Assembly (NCBI RefSeq): GCF_009696485.1
Contig: NZ_VULY01000018.1
Coordinates: 2,221,906 to 2,285,905 of the forward strand
Direction of reading: 5' to 3'
Length of the DNA: 64,000 bases
Source: Suipraeoptans intestinalis
GTDB taxonomy: Bacteria > Bacillota > Clostridia > Lachnospirales > Lachnospiraceae
Part shown: positions 1-8,516 of the stretch, piece by piece
How positions within the stretch are numbered: position 1 is the stretch's first letter
How the letters are laid out: every line of letters starts with the position of its first letter
Notes under the pieces: generated by a model
Told to the model about the DNA's origin: nothing
Database searches by the model: none
Seen by the model: the letters and a program-made list of their open reading frames with translations, nothing else
Position numbers and translations under genes: made by a program

Positions 1-24
1 TTGCAGAAGAAACAGGAGGCTGTA

Positions 25-1038
25 GTGAATAAGATCATAGAAAATCCGGATACCATATTAGAGGATATGGTAGAGGGGTATCTTGTGTTAAATCAGGGGA
101 GGATCCGTCCCATCTGTGATGAGTCGGGACAGCCGATCAAAGGAGCGCTGACAAAGGTACACGGAAGGAACAAGGTCAGCATCGTGATCGGCGGTGGAGC
201 GGGAAACGAACCGTGGTGCCTGGAATATGTGGGAAAAGGAATGGCGGATGCAGTCGTTTCTGGAAATGTCTACATGGCGCCTCCGGCCTTTTCTCTTCTG
301 GAGGCCGGAAAAGGGATTTATCATGAAAAGGGGATCCTGTTTGTAGGAACCAACCATATGGGAGATCTTCTGAATTTTGAACTGGTGGGAGAATTGCTGG
401 CAACAGACCCCAAAGAGCGGATCGAAACAGAATGTGTATTTGTGAATGACGACGTTGTCAGTGATGAAAAACCGGAAAGAAGAAGAGGGATCGCCGGCAT
501 TTTTTATGCGGTAAAAATGGCGGGAGCGGCTTCGGAAAAAGGCCTGGATCTGGCAGAATGTAAAAGGATCACGCAAAAAGCCATCGACCGCACAAGGACG
601 ATGACGGTGACAACCTCTGCCGGAGTGATGCCTTCCAACGGGATTCCCATGGCGGATCTTCCGGACGGATATGTGGAATATGGCATGGGCTTTAACGGAG
701 AACCGGGAATCAGGCGGGAAAAGCTTCCGGCAGCTTCCGTGATGACAGAGTATATGCTGGAAACTCTGATGGAGGATCTCAAGCTGAGAAAAGAGGAAGA
801 GCTGGCAGTGCTGATCAGCGGTCTGGGAGGAAGCAGCCGGCTGGAGCTTTTGATCGTGGTGCAGCAGGTAAGCAAATGGCTGCGCCATCGTCAGATCCCG
901 GTGTTCCGGATAGAACAGGCAGATATTTTCTGTCCGCAGGAGACAGGAGGATTTTCTGTTACAGTACTGGCACTGGATGAGGAGTTAAAGCCATATTTCC
1001 TGCATCCGGCGGAGATTGACAGATATCACAGAGAATAA
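25..1038 (+). CDS. DhaK-like dihydroxyacetone kinase subunit, active-site His replaced
   Basis: The protein (337 aa) matches the DhaK fold of PEP-dependent dihydroxyacetone kinases: a GGGAGNEP loop near residue 57, a GDLLNFE segment near 113, and MGFNGEPGI near 221. In E. coli DhaK the matching motifs are GGGSGHEP and GIHGEPGI. Their histidines bind dihydroxyacetone, one of them covalently. Both are asparagine here (about N61 and N224), while the acidic NDDV segment remains. The GTG at 25 is chosen because AGGAGG lies 5 nt upstream; an in-frame TTG at base 1 has no visible site. A dhaL-like gene follows directly. No DhaM is visible. Family membership is clear, but the substrate is not: it may bind another carbonyl compound non-covalently, or act as a sensor. 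Confidence 0.85.
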   Translation: MNKIIENPDTILEDMVEGYLVLNQGRIRPICDESGQPIKGALTKVHGRNKVSIVIGGGAGNEPWCLEYVGKGMADAVVSGNVYMAPPAFSLLEAGKGIYHEKGILFVGTNHMGDLLNFELVGELLATDPKERIETECVFVNDDVVSDEKPERRRGIAGIFYAVKMAGAASEKGLDLAECKRITQKAIDRTRTMTVTTSAGVMPSNGIPMADLPDGYVEYGMGFNGEPGIRREKLPAASVMTEYMLETLMEDLKLRKEEELAVLISGLGGSSRLELLIVVQQVSKWLRHRQIPVFRIEQADIFCPQETGGFSVTVLALDEELKPYFLHPAEIDRYHRE

Positions 1039-1055
1039 GCATACGGGTGAAGATT

Positions 1056-1715
1056 ATGACGGCAATAGATAGCAATGAAGTAAGACAGATGTTTTGTGCA
1101 GTAAGCAGACGCATGATCGATATGGAACCATACTTGACGGAGATCGATAACCGAGTAGGAGACGGAGACCACGGAATCGGCATGAAGATTGGATTTTTAC
1201 AGGTGGAAAAGGTTCTTTCCGCCGGAAGGTATGACACGGTTAATCAGGTGTTCCGGGAGATCGGATATACGCTTCTGAAAGTGATGGGCGGAGCGTCGGG
1301 CGTTCTTTTTGGAACCATGTTTGTCAGCGGACTTGTGGGAATGGAAGAGAAGAAACAATTTACGATGGAAGACTTTGCATGCCTGTTCCAAAAATCTGCA
1401 GAAGCGCTGACCAGGCGGGGAAAAGCCGGAATAGGCGATAAGACTATGATGGACGCATTGATCCCGGCGGCCGGAGCGATGAAAGAGGCTTTGGATCTGC
1501 CTTTGGAGGAAGGGTTTCAAAAGGTCGCCAAGGCGGCAGAGGCGGGAATGGAGTACACAAAAGAATGTGTAGCAGCCTTTGGAAGGGCAAGGTACTACAA
1601 GGACAAGGCAAAAGGCTTCCAGGATGCAGGGGCGACCTCCGTCTATCTTATTTTTCAGACCATGGCCGACTGGATCGTAGGGCACGCAGAAAAGCATCGG
1701 GAGGAAACAGTGTGA
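1056..1715 (+). CDS. dhaL: DhaL-like ADP/ATP-binding subunit of dihydroxyacetone kinase
   Basis: This 219 aa protein carries the DhaL signatures: GDGDHG with the upstream Asp (Mg-nucleotide ligands) in the first third, GGASG, GDKTMMD, and a C-terminal DAGATS. In the known system DhaL holds the nucleotide that phosphorylates the substrate bound to DhaK. All metal-binding aspartates appear present, in contrast to the altered DhaK-like partner upstream. The ATG at 1056 is preceded by GGGTGA; an in-frame GTG at 1047 would add three residues. The gene ends overlapping the start of the downstream PfkB-type kinase, so the three are probably one operon. Confidence 0.9.
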   Translation: MTAIDSNEVRQMFCAVSRRMIDMEPYLTEIDNRVGDGDHGIGMKIGFLQVEKVLSAGRYDTVNQVFREIGYTLLKVMGGASGVLFGTMFVSGLVGMEEKKQFTMEDFACLFQKSAEALTRRGKAGIGDKTMMDALIPAAGAMKEALDLPLEEGFQKVAKAAEAGMEYTKECVAAFGRARYYKDKAKGFQDAGATSVYLIFQTMADWIVGHAEKHREETV

Positions 1716-2674
1716 TAGGAACAATGACTTTGAATCCATGTATGGACAAGACCATTACCATTGATGGATTTCACTACGGAGGGCTGAACCGGACCAACGA
1801 AGTCCGGGTGGACGCTTCGGGAAAGGGGATCAACGTATCGATCGCCCTGACGCAGCTGGGCCGGGAAGTGCGCAGCTTCGGAATTGAATTTGAAAACGGA
1901 AGCGAACTGTTCCGGAAACAATTAAAAGAACAGGGGATTTCGTATGAAAGCATTCTGGTTCCGGGAAATTTAAGAGAAAATATCAAGATCCGAAACAGCA
2001 GGGACCGGATCACAACAGAACTGAATCAGAGAGGAGATTACCTTTCTCCCTCTCATGTAAAAGAGTTTTTGGAAAAGCTGTACCAACAGATTCCAAAGCT
2101 GGACGTATTGGTGATCACAGGCTCTGTGCCGTGCGGTGTGGAAACGGACGTATATGCTTCCGTCATCCGGTACGCCAACTGTCACGGGGTAAAATGTATT
2201 CTGGATGCGGAAGGGGAGCTGCTGCTTCGGGGGATCAAAGAAAAGCCGTACCTGATAAAGCCCAATTTTTTTGAGCTGGTCACGGCATTCCATCTGGAGA
2301 AAAAGGGCATGGGAGAGCTGTTGAAGGTGTGCAGGGAAATCCTGCAAAGTGGAGTAAAAGTCATATGCCTGTCCATGGGAGAGAAAGGCGCTTTGATCCT
2401 GGATCGGGAGGAAATTTATTTCTGCCGTCCCAATACATTGGACGTTAAGAGCACACAGGGGGCAGGAGATTCCCTTGTAGCAGGACTTTGCTCTGCCATA
2501 GAAGACGGAAAAGAGCTGTCACAGATGCTTCGCTATGGGGTGGCGGCCGCGCAAGGCTCTCTGATAAAACCGGGAACCCTGCTTTGCACCAGAGAGGACT
2601 TTGAGCATTTTTATCCGATGATACAGATCGAACGGATCGATGAAAAGTCTTTGGAAGGGCTGCTGGACTTTTAG
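1712..2674 (+). CDS. PfkB-family hexose kinase (1-phosphofructokinase / tagatose-6-phosphate kinase type)
   Basis: This 320 aa protein begins with the IGTMTLNPCMDKTI type of start seen in FruK/LacC enzymes. It has SGKGINVSIAL (substrate binding) and a C-terminal TQGAGDSLVAG with the catalytic Asp, the hallmark of PfkB kinases. Such enzymes phosphorylate fructose-1-phosphate, tagatose-6-phosphate or related sugars at the cytoplasmic stage of sugar catabolism. The GTG start at 1712 has GGGAGG 7 nt upstream and overlaps the dhaL stop, which indicates translational coupling. The exact substrate cannot be read from sequence. It is the last gene of the operon and is followed by a terminator. Confidence 0.9.
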   Translation: MIGTMTLNPCMDKTITIDGFHYGGLNRTNEVRVDASGKGINVSIALTQLGREVRSFGIEFENGSELFRKQLKEQGISYESILVPGNLRENIKIRNSRDRITTELNQRGDYLSPSHVKEFLEKLYQQIPKLDVLVITGSVPCGVETDVYASVIRYANCHGVKCILDAEGELLLRGIKEKPYLIKPNFFELVTAFHLEKKGMGELLKVCREILQSGVKVICLSMGEKGALILDREEIYFCRPNTLDVKSTQGAGDSLVAGLCSAIEDGKELSQMLRYGVAAAQGSLIKPGTLLCTREDFEHFYPMIQIERIDEKSLEGLLDF

Positions 2675-2789
2675 GGGACACCCGGGGAAGCCCGGGAAGA
2701 AAACAGAAATGGTGGAATGTTCCGGGCGAAAGCGCGGAAGAAAGATAAAACAGACAGAGACAACAAAAACAAAAGAGCGAAAAAGAGAC

Positions 2790-2847
2790 AGAGCCATTGC
2801 GGACAGGAAAGAAGAGCTTCACCTGCGGTGGCTTTGTTTTTTATTTT
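2790..2847 (+). terminator. Rho-independent terminator of the dhaK-dhaL-pfkB operon
   Basis: An 11-bp stem pairs AGAGCCATTGC (2790-2800) with GCGGTGGCTTT (2825-2835), using three G-T wobbles, across a 24-nt loop. A run of T follows directly. Confidence 0.75.
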
Positions 2848-3009
2848 GCGTGGGACAGTCAGGAATCTGTGCAAAAGGCATAAAGCCGGAGTTATAGATC
2901 AACACGTTTTGACCTATAAGCCTAAAGCCGCTCCGTATGAAGAAGGGGAAATCGGGATTAACTATTGATAAAATAAAAACAGACGGTGGAAGGGGGAAAA
3001 GAAATTTGC

Positions 3010-3015
3010 TATAAT
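3010..3015 (+). promoter_or_regulatory. -10 box (extended) for the exporter operon
   Basis: A perfect TATAAT is preceded by TGC, giving an extended -10 (TGCTATAAT). The -35 region is poor, as is common for extended -10 promoters. The start codon follows about 20 nt downstream. Confidence 0.6.
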
Positions 3016-3036
3016 GAGGCGGTTAGGAGAGAAACG

Positions 3037-4227
3037 ATGCAGATAGTACAGTTAGCAAACAGAGAAAAAATGGAACAGGAGGACTTCCTGAAAGAAGTAA
3101 AAGAAAGGGAGTTTCCGGCAGAAGCTCTTCAAAAAGCGGAGAAAAAGGGCGGAACGGAAGAAATCTATGTTTTGGAAGAGGAAGGGGTGAAAGCAGTCGC
3201 GCTGCTCCTTCCCCTGAAAAACCGAAAGGCCAGTATCCGTTGCCTGGTGGTCAGACCGGAAGAGAGAAGAAGAGGCTATGGAAAAAAACTGCTGCAGTTT
3301 TTATGCAGGGAATGCAGCAGGCGGTTTGATACCCTGTATGGGTTTTCCTGTGGGGAGGAAGGGATTGAATTCTACAAGGCCTGCGGCTTTGTCAATTCCC
3401 ATATGGAAACGGATGCCACCTATCTGAAACGGATGCTGGATTCCCAGATCGACGTCAAAAAGGTTGTGGACATGGCCATGGAAGCAGGCAGGATCCTTTT
3501 GAAAAATGGAGCGGAGATCTTCCGGGTGGAAGAAACCATTACCCGGATCTGCAGGCATTTTGACGTAGAAACGGTAGAAATTTTCACATTAAGTCATGCG
3601 ATCTTCGTCAGTGCGGAGGATGGAATGAACCAAACCTATACGAAGGTGCAGCAGGTGCCTTTATCTTCTCCCCATCTGGGGATCGTGACAGAGGTCAATT
3701 CTCTTTCCAGAAGGATCGAGGCAGGGGAGATAGAGCTGTTTCAGGCGGTGGAGATCCTGAAGGAGATCGACAGGATGCCGCCGAAGAAAAGCTATTTTCA
3801 GATTTTGGCGGCAGGGATGGGAAGCGGATTTTTTGGTTATCTGCTGGGAGCCAGCCAGGTGGAAAGTCTCATTGCAGGGGGGATCGGAGCGCTATTATAT
3901 GTGTGGGTGCTTTTTTCCAGAAAACACCGGATCTCAAAGATTATCACCAACATTTCGGGAGGAATGATCATCACTACGCTGGCGCTTTTGGCCGGACAGA
4001 TTCCATTGCCTTTTCCCATCCGGCTGGAGGGAATGATCATCGGGGCTATCATGCCGCTGGTGCCGGGGCTTGCCTTTGTCAATGCCATCCGGGAGATTGC
4101 CGACAGTGATTTTCTGGCGGGGACTGTACGGATGATCGACGCACTTCTCGTGTTTGTATACATCGCCGTAGGAGTTGGAATCACGCTGAGTGCATACAGC
4201 AAGATGATGGGAGGGATGGGACTATGA
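3037..4227 (+). CDS. GNAT acetyltransferase domain fused to ThrE-type threonine/serine exporter domain
   Basis: The protein (396 aa) has two parts. Residues 1-130 look like a GNAT acetyltransferase: VVRPEERRRGYGKK (acetyl-CoA loop R-x-x-G-x-G) and FYKACGF near 112. From about residue 133 it is a ThrE/DUF1212 protein: a soluble segment with NGAEIFRVEETI, then several hydrophobic helices from about 265 to the end. ThrE proteins export threonine and serine, usually with a small YjjB-type partner, which is the next gene. ATG 3037 has AGGAGA 6 nt upstream. An internal ATG at 3433 marks the domain boundary but has no ribosome-binding site, so a true fusion is likely. The role of the acetyltransferase domain is unknown. 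Confidence 0.85.
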   Translation: MQIVQLANREKMEQEDFLKEVKEREFPAEALQKAEKKGGTEEIYVLEEEGVKAVALLLPLKNRKASIRCLVVRPEERRRGYGKKLLQFLCRECSRRFDTLYGFSCGEEGIEFYKACGFVNSHMETDATYLKRMLDSQIDVKKVVDMAMEAGRILLKNGAEIFRVEETITRICRHFDVETVEIFTLSHAIFVSAEDGMNQTYTKVQQVPLSSPHLGIVTEVNSLSRRIEAGEIELFQAVEILKEIDRMPPKKSYFQILAAGMGSGFFGYLLGASQVESLIAGGIGALLYVWVLFSRKHRISKIITNISGGMIITTLALLAGQIPLPFPIRLEGMIIGAIMPLVPGLAFVNAIREIADSDFLAGTVRMIDALLVFVYIAVGVGITLSAYSKMMGGMGL

Positions 4228-4691
4228 TCAAAGAAGTGATAACCAGCCTGATCTGCCCCTTCTTTGGAACCATCGGATATGCGGTCATGTTTCAGGTGCC
4301 CAAAAAATATTATGTCAGCTGCGGACTTACGGGAATGCTGGGATGGATCGTGTACCACACGGCCAACATGCGGGTATCGGCGGGAGTGTCGGCCTTTTTG
4401 GGCGCACTGGTGGTGGTACTGTTTTCCAGGATGCTGACGGTCCGGATGAAGTGCCCCATTACGATTTTTCTGGTATCCGGTATTTTTCCGTTGGTGCCGG
4501 GGGCCGGGATCTATTTTACCGCCTATTATTTCGTGACCAATCATTTTGCGCGGGCGGCGGCTCAGGGAATGGAGTCTGTCAAGATCGCCTTTGGGATCGT
4601 TTTGGGTATTGTACTGGTGGTCTCCGTTCCGAGAGATCTGTTTTCCTGGTCTTACTGGAAGGAAAAGCGGATCCGGAAGAAACAGGGCTGA
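4224..4691 (+). CDS. YjjB-type small subunit of threonine/serine exporter (DUF3815)
   Basis: This 155 aa membrane protein has about four or five hydrophobic helices and the PLVPGAGIYFTAYY motif typical of the second half of ThrE exporters. The preceding protein ends in the related PLVPGLAFVNAIRE region. In many Firmicutes the exporter is split into a large ThrE-like and a small YjjB-like protein that work together. Its ATG overlaps the stop of the preceding gene in ATGA form, so the two are translationally coupled. Confidence 0.88.
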   Translation: MIKEVITSLICPFFGTIGYAVMFQVPKKYYVSCGLTGMLGWIVYHTANMRVSAGVSAFLGALVVVLFSRMLTVRMKCPITIFLVSGIFPLVPGAGIYFTAYYFVTNHFARAAAQGMESVKIAFGIVLGIVLVVSVPRDLFSWSYWKEKRIRKKQG

Positions 4692-4694
4692 TTG

Positions 4695-4724
4695 TTGATA
4701 GACAGAAAGCATTTGTGTTACAAT
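4695..4724 (+). promoter_or_regulatory. Sigma-A-type promoter for gltX
   Basis: TTGATA (4695-4700) and TACAAT (4719-4724) are separated by 18 nt, just after the exporter operon. The gltX start is about 35 nt downstream. Confidence 0.7.
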
Positions 4725-4758
4725 GAACATATCAAGGAAAGAAAGAAGGAAACTGGAA

Positions 4759-6219
4759 ATGAGTAAGGTAAGAACAAGATTTGCACCCAGCCCCACAGGC
4801 CGGATGCATGTAGGGAACCTGAGAACGGCGCTGTATGCCTATCTGATCGCGAAGCATGAGGGAGGAGATTTTATGCTGAGGATCGAGGACACAGACCAGG
4901 AACGGTTTGTGGACGGGGCGCTGGAGATCATCTACCGCACACTGGAAGAGACGGGACTGGTACACGATGAAGGTCCGGATAAGGATGGAGGAGTAGGCCC
5001 CTATGTACAGAGTGAACGGAACAGATCCGGTCTGTATCTGCAATATGCAAAACAGCTGATCCGGCAGGGAGACGCCTATTATTGTTTTTGTGACAAGGAG
5101 AGGTTGGAATCTTTAAGAAGCCAGGTATCCAGCGAGAATGGGACGGAGATCGTTGTGTACGACAAACACTGCCTGCACTTATCCCAGGAGGAGATCGAAA
5201 AGAATCTGGCGGAAGGGAAGCCCTATGTGATCCGGTTTAATATGCCTACAGAGGGAATTACCACATTCCAGGATGATATTTACGGATCGATTTCTGTTCC
5301 CAACAAGGAGATGGAGGATCTGATTCTGATCAAATCAGACGGATATCCCACCTACAATTTTGCCAACGTGATCGATGATCATTTAATGGGCATTACCCAT
5401 GTGGTAAGAGGAAATGAATACCTTTCCTCAGCACCCAAATACAATAAAATCTATGAAGCTTTCCGATGGGAAGTACCGGTCTATGTGCACTGTCCTTTGA
5501 TCACGGATGAGAATCACAAGAAGCTGAGTAAGAGGTGCGGACATTCCTCCTACGAGGATTTGATCCAGCAGGGATTTGTGAAGGATGCAGTGGTGAATTA
5601 TGTGGCGCTTCTGGGCTGGTGTCCTTCTGGCAATCAGGAGATCTTCTCGTTGGAAGAGCTGGTCAGGGAGTTTGACTACCATCATATGAACAAGTCTCCC
5701 TCTGTATTTGATATGACAAAGCTGAAATGGATGAACGGAGAATACCTGAAAGCAATGGACTTTGATACCTTCTTCCGGATGGCGGCGCCCTATCTGGAAA
5801 AAGTGATCAAAAAGCCTTACGATCTGGAAAAGATCGCAGCTCTGGTCAAGACGAGGATTGAGATCCTGCCGGATATCTGTGAGCAGATCGACTTTTTCCA
5901 GCAGCTTCCGGAATATGATACGGCGATGTACTGTCATAAGAAAATGAAGACGAATGAAGAAAATTCCCTGGAGGTACTGCGGGAAGTCCTTCCCATTCTG
6001 GAGAAACAGGAATCCTTTGAGAACGACGCTTTGTTTGCAACATTGAAAGCTTATGCAGAAAGTATAGAAAAGAAGATCGGCTATGTGATGTGGCCGCTTC
6101 GGACGGCGGTGTCGGGAAAGCAGAGCACACCGGGCGGGGCTACGGAGATTATGGACATTCTGGGAAAAGAAGAGTCTCTGGAGAGGATTCGTCAGGGGAT
6201 CCGCCTGCTGGAACAATAG
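4759..6219 (+). CDS. gltX: Glutamate--tRNA ligase
   Basis: This 486 aa class I aminoacyl-tRNA synthetase charges tRNA-Glu with glutamate in the cytoplasm. The HIGH-type signature is [19 protein letters not shown] at the N-terminus. The KMSKS-type loop is KLSKRCGH near residue 257. The C-terminal third is the helical anticodon-binding region, ending with [13 protein letters not shown]. The start at 4759 gives the standard N-terminus ([14 protein letters not shown]), with GAAGGA 8 nt upstream; an in-frame ATG at 4723 overlaps the promoter -10 box and is rejected. It is probably cotranscribed with the helicase gene 10 nt downstream. Confidence 0.96.
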   Translation: MSKVRTRFAPSPTGRMHVGNLRTALYAYLIAKHEGGDFMLRIEDTDQERFVDGALEIIYRTLEETGLVHDEGPDKDGGVGPYVQSERNRSGLYLQYAKQLIRQGDAYYCFCDKERLESLRSQVSSENGTEIVVYDKHCLHLSQEEIEKNLAEGKPYVIRFNMPTEGITTFQDDIYGSISVPNKEMEDLILIKSDGYPTYNFANVIDDHLMGITHVVRGNEYLSSAPKYNKIYEAFRWEVPVYVHCPLITDENHKKLSKRCGHSSYEDLIQQGFVKDAVVNYVALLGWCPSGNQEIFSLEELVREFDYHHMNKSPSVFDMTKLKWMNGEYLKAMDFDTFFRMAAPYLEKVIKKPYDLEKIAALVKTRIEILPDICEQIDFFQQLPEYDTAMYCHKKMKTNEENSLEVLREVLPILEKQESFENDALFATLKAYAESIEKKIGYVMWPLRTAVSGKQSTPGGATEIMDILGKEESLERIRQGIRLLEQ

Positions 6220-6229
6220 GAGAATCTAT

Positions 6230-8119
6230 ATGAGTTTGGATGAAGCTCAGTCTAGGGCGGCAGCCCATCTTGACGGGCCCTGCATGGTGATCGCAGGGCC
6301 CGGTTCGGGAAAAACATTTACCATCTTACAGCGAATTGAACAACTGCTGAAAAAAGGGGTAAGACCGGAAGAAATTTTGGTCATTACCTTTACAAAGTAT
6401 GCGACAAAAGAAATGCGGCAACGGTTTTATGAAGCAAGAAGAGGGAAACCTCTTCCTGTTACATTTGGGACATTTCACGGAATCTATTATGGGATCCTCC
6501 GATGGGCCTATGGCTGGGATGCGTCCTGCCTTCTGGATGAAAGCCGCCGTTATGAACTTTTGGAAAAGGCATACAGAGAAAGTCTGACGGGCGATTTTCT
6601 CCGGGAAGATACAGAAGAAAAGAAAGACCTGCTGAAGGAGCTGGGAGATGAGATCAGCAGAGTCGCAAATTGCGGATGGACGGCTTCTTATGTGCCGAAG
6701 GTTACAGACCGGCAGAGGTTTCTAAAAATCTGCCGCAGTTATCAGCAGTTAAAGCGCAGGGAAAACAAGATTGACTTTGACGATATGCTGATTTTGTGCC
6801 GGAATCTGCTTCGGGATCATCCGGATATTCTGAGAAAGTGGCAGAAAAGATTTTCTTACATCCTGGTGGATGAATTTCAGGATAGTAACCCTGTACAGTA
6901 TGAGGTGCTAAAGCTTTTGGCTGCGCCCCGGAACAATCTGTTTGTAGTAGGGGACGATGATCAGTCTATTTATGGATTCAGGGGAGCGAAGCCTCATATC
7001 ATGCAAAGCTTTCTGAAAGACTTCCCGACAGCCGGGAGGATCTGCCTGGAAGTAAACTATCGTTCCACCGCACACATCGTGTCAGGGGCTTCCAGGGTCA
7101 TTCGCCATAACCGGGAACGTTTCGCAAAGAACATACGATCCGGGCGGGAAAAAAGCAAAACGGTACATATTCAGGAGACCAGAGATGCCATGGAGGAAGG
7201 AAGATACGTACTTCGCAAGATTCTTTGCCTGCGGGAAGAAGGGATCAGGGCAGGAGAGATCGCTGTACTGTTCCGCACGGCAAGAGAAGGGGGCCTGATA
7301 GCGGAGCTTTTGACCAGACAGGGGATTCCTTTTGACAGGAAAGAGCAGGAGAGGGATCTGTATCATCACTTTGTGGGAAGGGATCTTTGCAGCTATTTGA
7401 AACTGGCGGCAGGAAAAGGGAAAAGAAAGGATTTTCTACGGGTGGCCAACAGGCCGAACCGGTATCTTTGTCGGGATGCTTTGCGGGAAGAGGAAGTGTC
7501 TTATGAAAGTCTGCGAAGATTTTACTGCGACAAGCGGTGGATGCAGGAGCGAATCAGCCAGTGGGAGGAAGAGATGGAGACCATCAGGCTTTGGACGCCC
7601 TTTGCTGCCATGGAATATATTCGAAAAAAGGTAGGATATCACGGATTTTTGAAAGAATACGCTCAGAAAATGCAGCTGTCTTTGGAAGAACTGGAGGAGA
7701 TCCTGGATGAGATCCAGCAGAGAGCCAAAGGCTGTAAGACGCTGGAGGAATGGTTTGATCTGACAGAAGAATGTCAAAGGGAAGCGGAACGAAAAAAAAG
7801 AAGGCGCAGAGAGGGCGGAGAGGAAAGCAAAGCGGATGCGATCCGGCTCCTTACCATACACGGCTCCAAGGGGCTGGAATTTGAAGCGGTATTTGTGATC
7901 CGGGGAAACGAGGGAAGCATCCCCTCCAGAAAGGCCAGAACGGCGGAGGAGCTGGAGGAAGAAAGAAGACTGTTCTATGTGGCGATGACCCGGGCAAAAG
8001 ACCGACTGTATATCAGTTATATCAAAGAAAAAAACGGGAAAGAACAAGTTCCTTCCCGCTTTGTGGGTGAAGTCATGCAGGCAGAGGACTATTCCTCTTC
8101 TCCTTCCTCAAACTCCTGA
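6230..8119 (+). CDS. UvrD/PcrA-like superfamily 1 DNA helicase, short form
   Basis: A 629 aa SF1A helicase with all core motifs: Walker A AGPGSGKT near residue 22, VDEFQDSNPVQYE (motif II), GDDDQSIYGFRGA (motif III), NYRST, TIHGSKGLEFEAVF (motif V) and FYVAMTRAKDRLYI (motif VI). It unwinds DNA 3'-5' in repair or recombination. It is shorter than PcrA/UvrD (about 720-750 aa), with a reduced insert domain and no C-terminal Tudor-like tail, so it is probably a paralogue rather than PcrA. The ATG has a ribosome-binding site overlapping the gltX stop. Its 3' end overlaps the convergent DUF1292 gene by 31 nt. Confidence 0.92.
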   Translation: MSLDEAQSRAAAHLDGPCMVIAGPGSGKTFTILQRIEQLLKKGVRPEEILVITFTKYATKEMRQRFYEARRGKPLPVTFGTFHGIYYGILRWAYGWDASCLLDESRRYELLEKAYRESLTGDFLREDTEEKKDLLKELGDEISRVANCGWTASYVPKVTDRQRFLKICRSYQQLKRRENKIDFDDMLILCRNLLRDHPDILRKWQKRFSYILVDEFQDSNPVQYEVLKLLAAPRNNLFVVGDDDQSIYGFRGAKPHIMQSFLKDFPTAGRICLEVNYRSTAHIVSGASRVIRHNRERFAKNIRSGREKSKTVHIQETRDAMEEGRYVLRKILCLREEGIRAGEIAVLFRTAREGGLIAELLTRQGIPFDRKEQERDLYHHFVGRDLCSYLKLAAGKGKRKDFLRVANRPNRYLCRDALREEEVSYESLRRFYCDKRWMQERISQWEEEMETIRLWTPFAAMEYIRKKVGYHGFLKEYAQKMQLSLEELEEILDEIQQRAKGCKTLEEWFDLTEECQREAERKKRRRREGGEESKADAIRLLTIHGSKGLEFEAVFVIRGNEGSIPSRKARTAEELEEERRLFYVAMTRAKDRLYISYIKEKNGKEQVPSRFVGEVMQAEDYSSSPSSNS

Positions 8120-8379
8120 GTATCCAGCCATTCATCGAATAAATCGGCAACGATCTCGTATTCCTCATCATCTTCGATGTTTTCCAGATCCGGCTCCTTG
8201 CCCTCTTCTTCAATGTACCGATACAAGAAGACGTCTCCTTCCTCGTTAGGTTCGCCGTCTTCCGTCAAGGGCAAAAGAGCGATGTACTCCTTATCATTGG
8301 CTTCCAGGATCGTCAAAATCCCACACTGAACTACTTCGTCGTCATCCAGGGTCAGTTCAACCGTTGTAAAATCATCCAT
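8089..8379 (-). CDS. DUF1292 family small acidic protein
   Basis: A 96 aa, very acidic protein. Its first 60 residues match the DUF1292 pattern: a short beta-rich domain with YIALLPL followed by VFLYRY. The C-terminus is almost all Glu/Asp. These proteins are widespread in Clostridia and Bacilli (YrzB-like) and have no established function. The start is supported by AAGGAG 7 nt upstream. The 3' end overlaps the helicase gene tail-to-tail, with no terminator between them. Confidence 0.88.
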   Translation of the reverse strand: MDDFTTVELTLDDDEVVQCGILTILEANDKEYIALLPLTEDGEPNEEGDVFLYRYIEEEGKEPDLENIEDDEEYEIVADLFDEWLDTQEFEEGEEE

Positions 8380-8449
8380 GTTCCTATCTCCTTTTCTCTG
8401 TCTATGCCCTTACTTTAACAAAGTGACAGGGGAAAAGCAAGGAGAATAG

Positions 8450-8478
8450 TAGTCAAATGAAGCAAAATGGTGTAAAAT
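8450..8478 (+). promoter_or_regulatory. Possible promoter for the sugar-binding lipoprotein gene
   Basis: TAGTCA (8450-8455) and TAAAAT (8473-8478) are spaced 17 nt apart, about 40 nt before the GTG start. The -35 matches 4 of 6 consensus bases. Confidence 0.4.
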
Positions 8479-8516
8479 ACAGAGGAATATGGAAAGCAGA
8501 AAACAGGGAGGTCATA

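Larger units (their letters stand above)
2675..3036. other. Intergenic region between the sugar-kinase operon and the exporter operon
   Basis: About 360 bases without a convincing gene. The first part is purine-rich. A factor-independent terminator for the upstream operon sits near 2790-2847, and a promoter for the exporter operon ends at the TATAAT at 3010-3015. Short open frames here lack a ribosome-binding site and have low-complexity Lys/Arg composition, so I do not call them. Confidence 0.6.

Noticed and set aside
1-24. In-frame TTG at base 1 as the dhaK start
   Set aside because: No upstream sequence is visible, while the GTG at 25 has AGGAGG 5 nt upstream and yields the family N-terminus.
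3837-4796. 319-codon open frame on the minus strand
   Set aside because: It is antisense to the exporter genes, has no ribosome-binding site, and its product is not protein-like.
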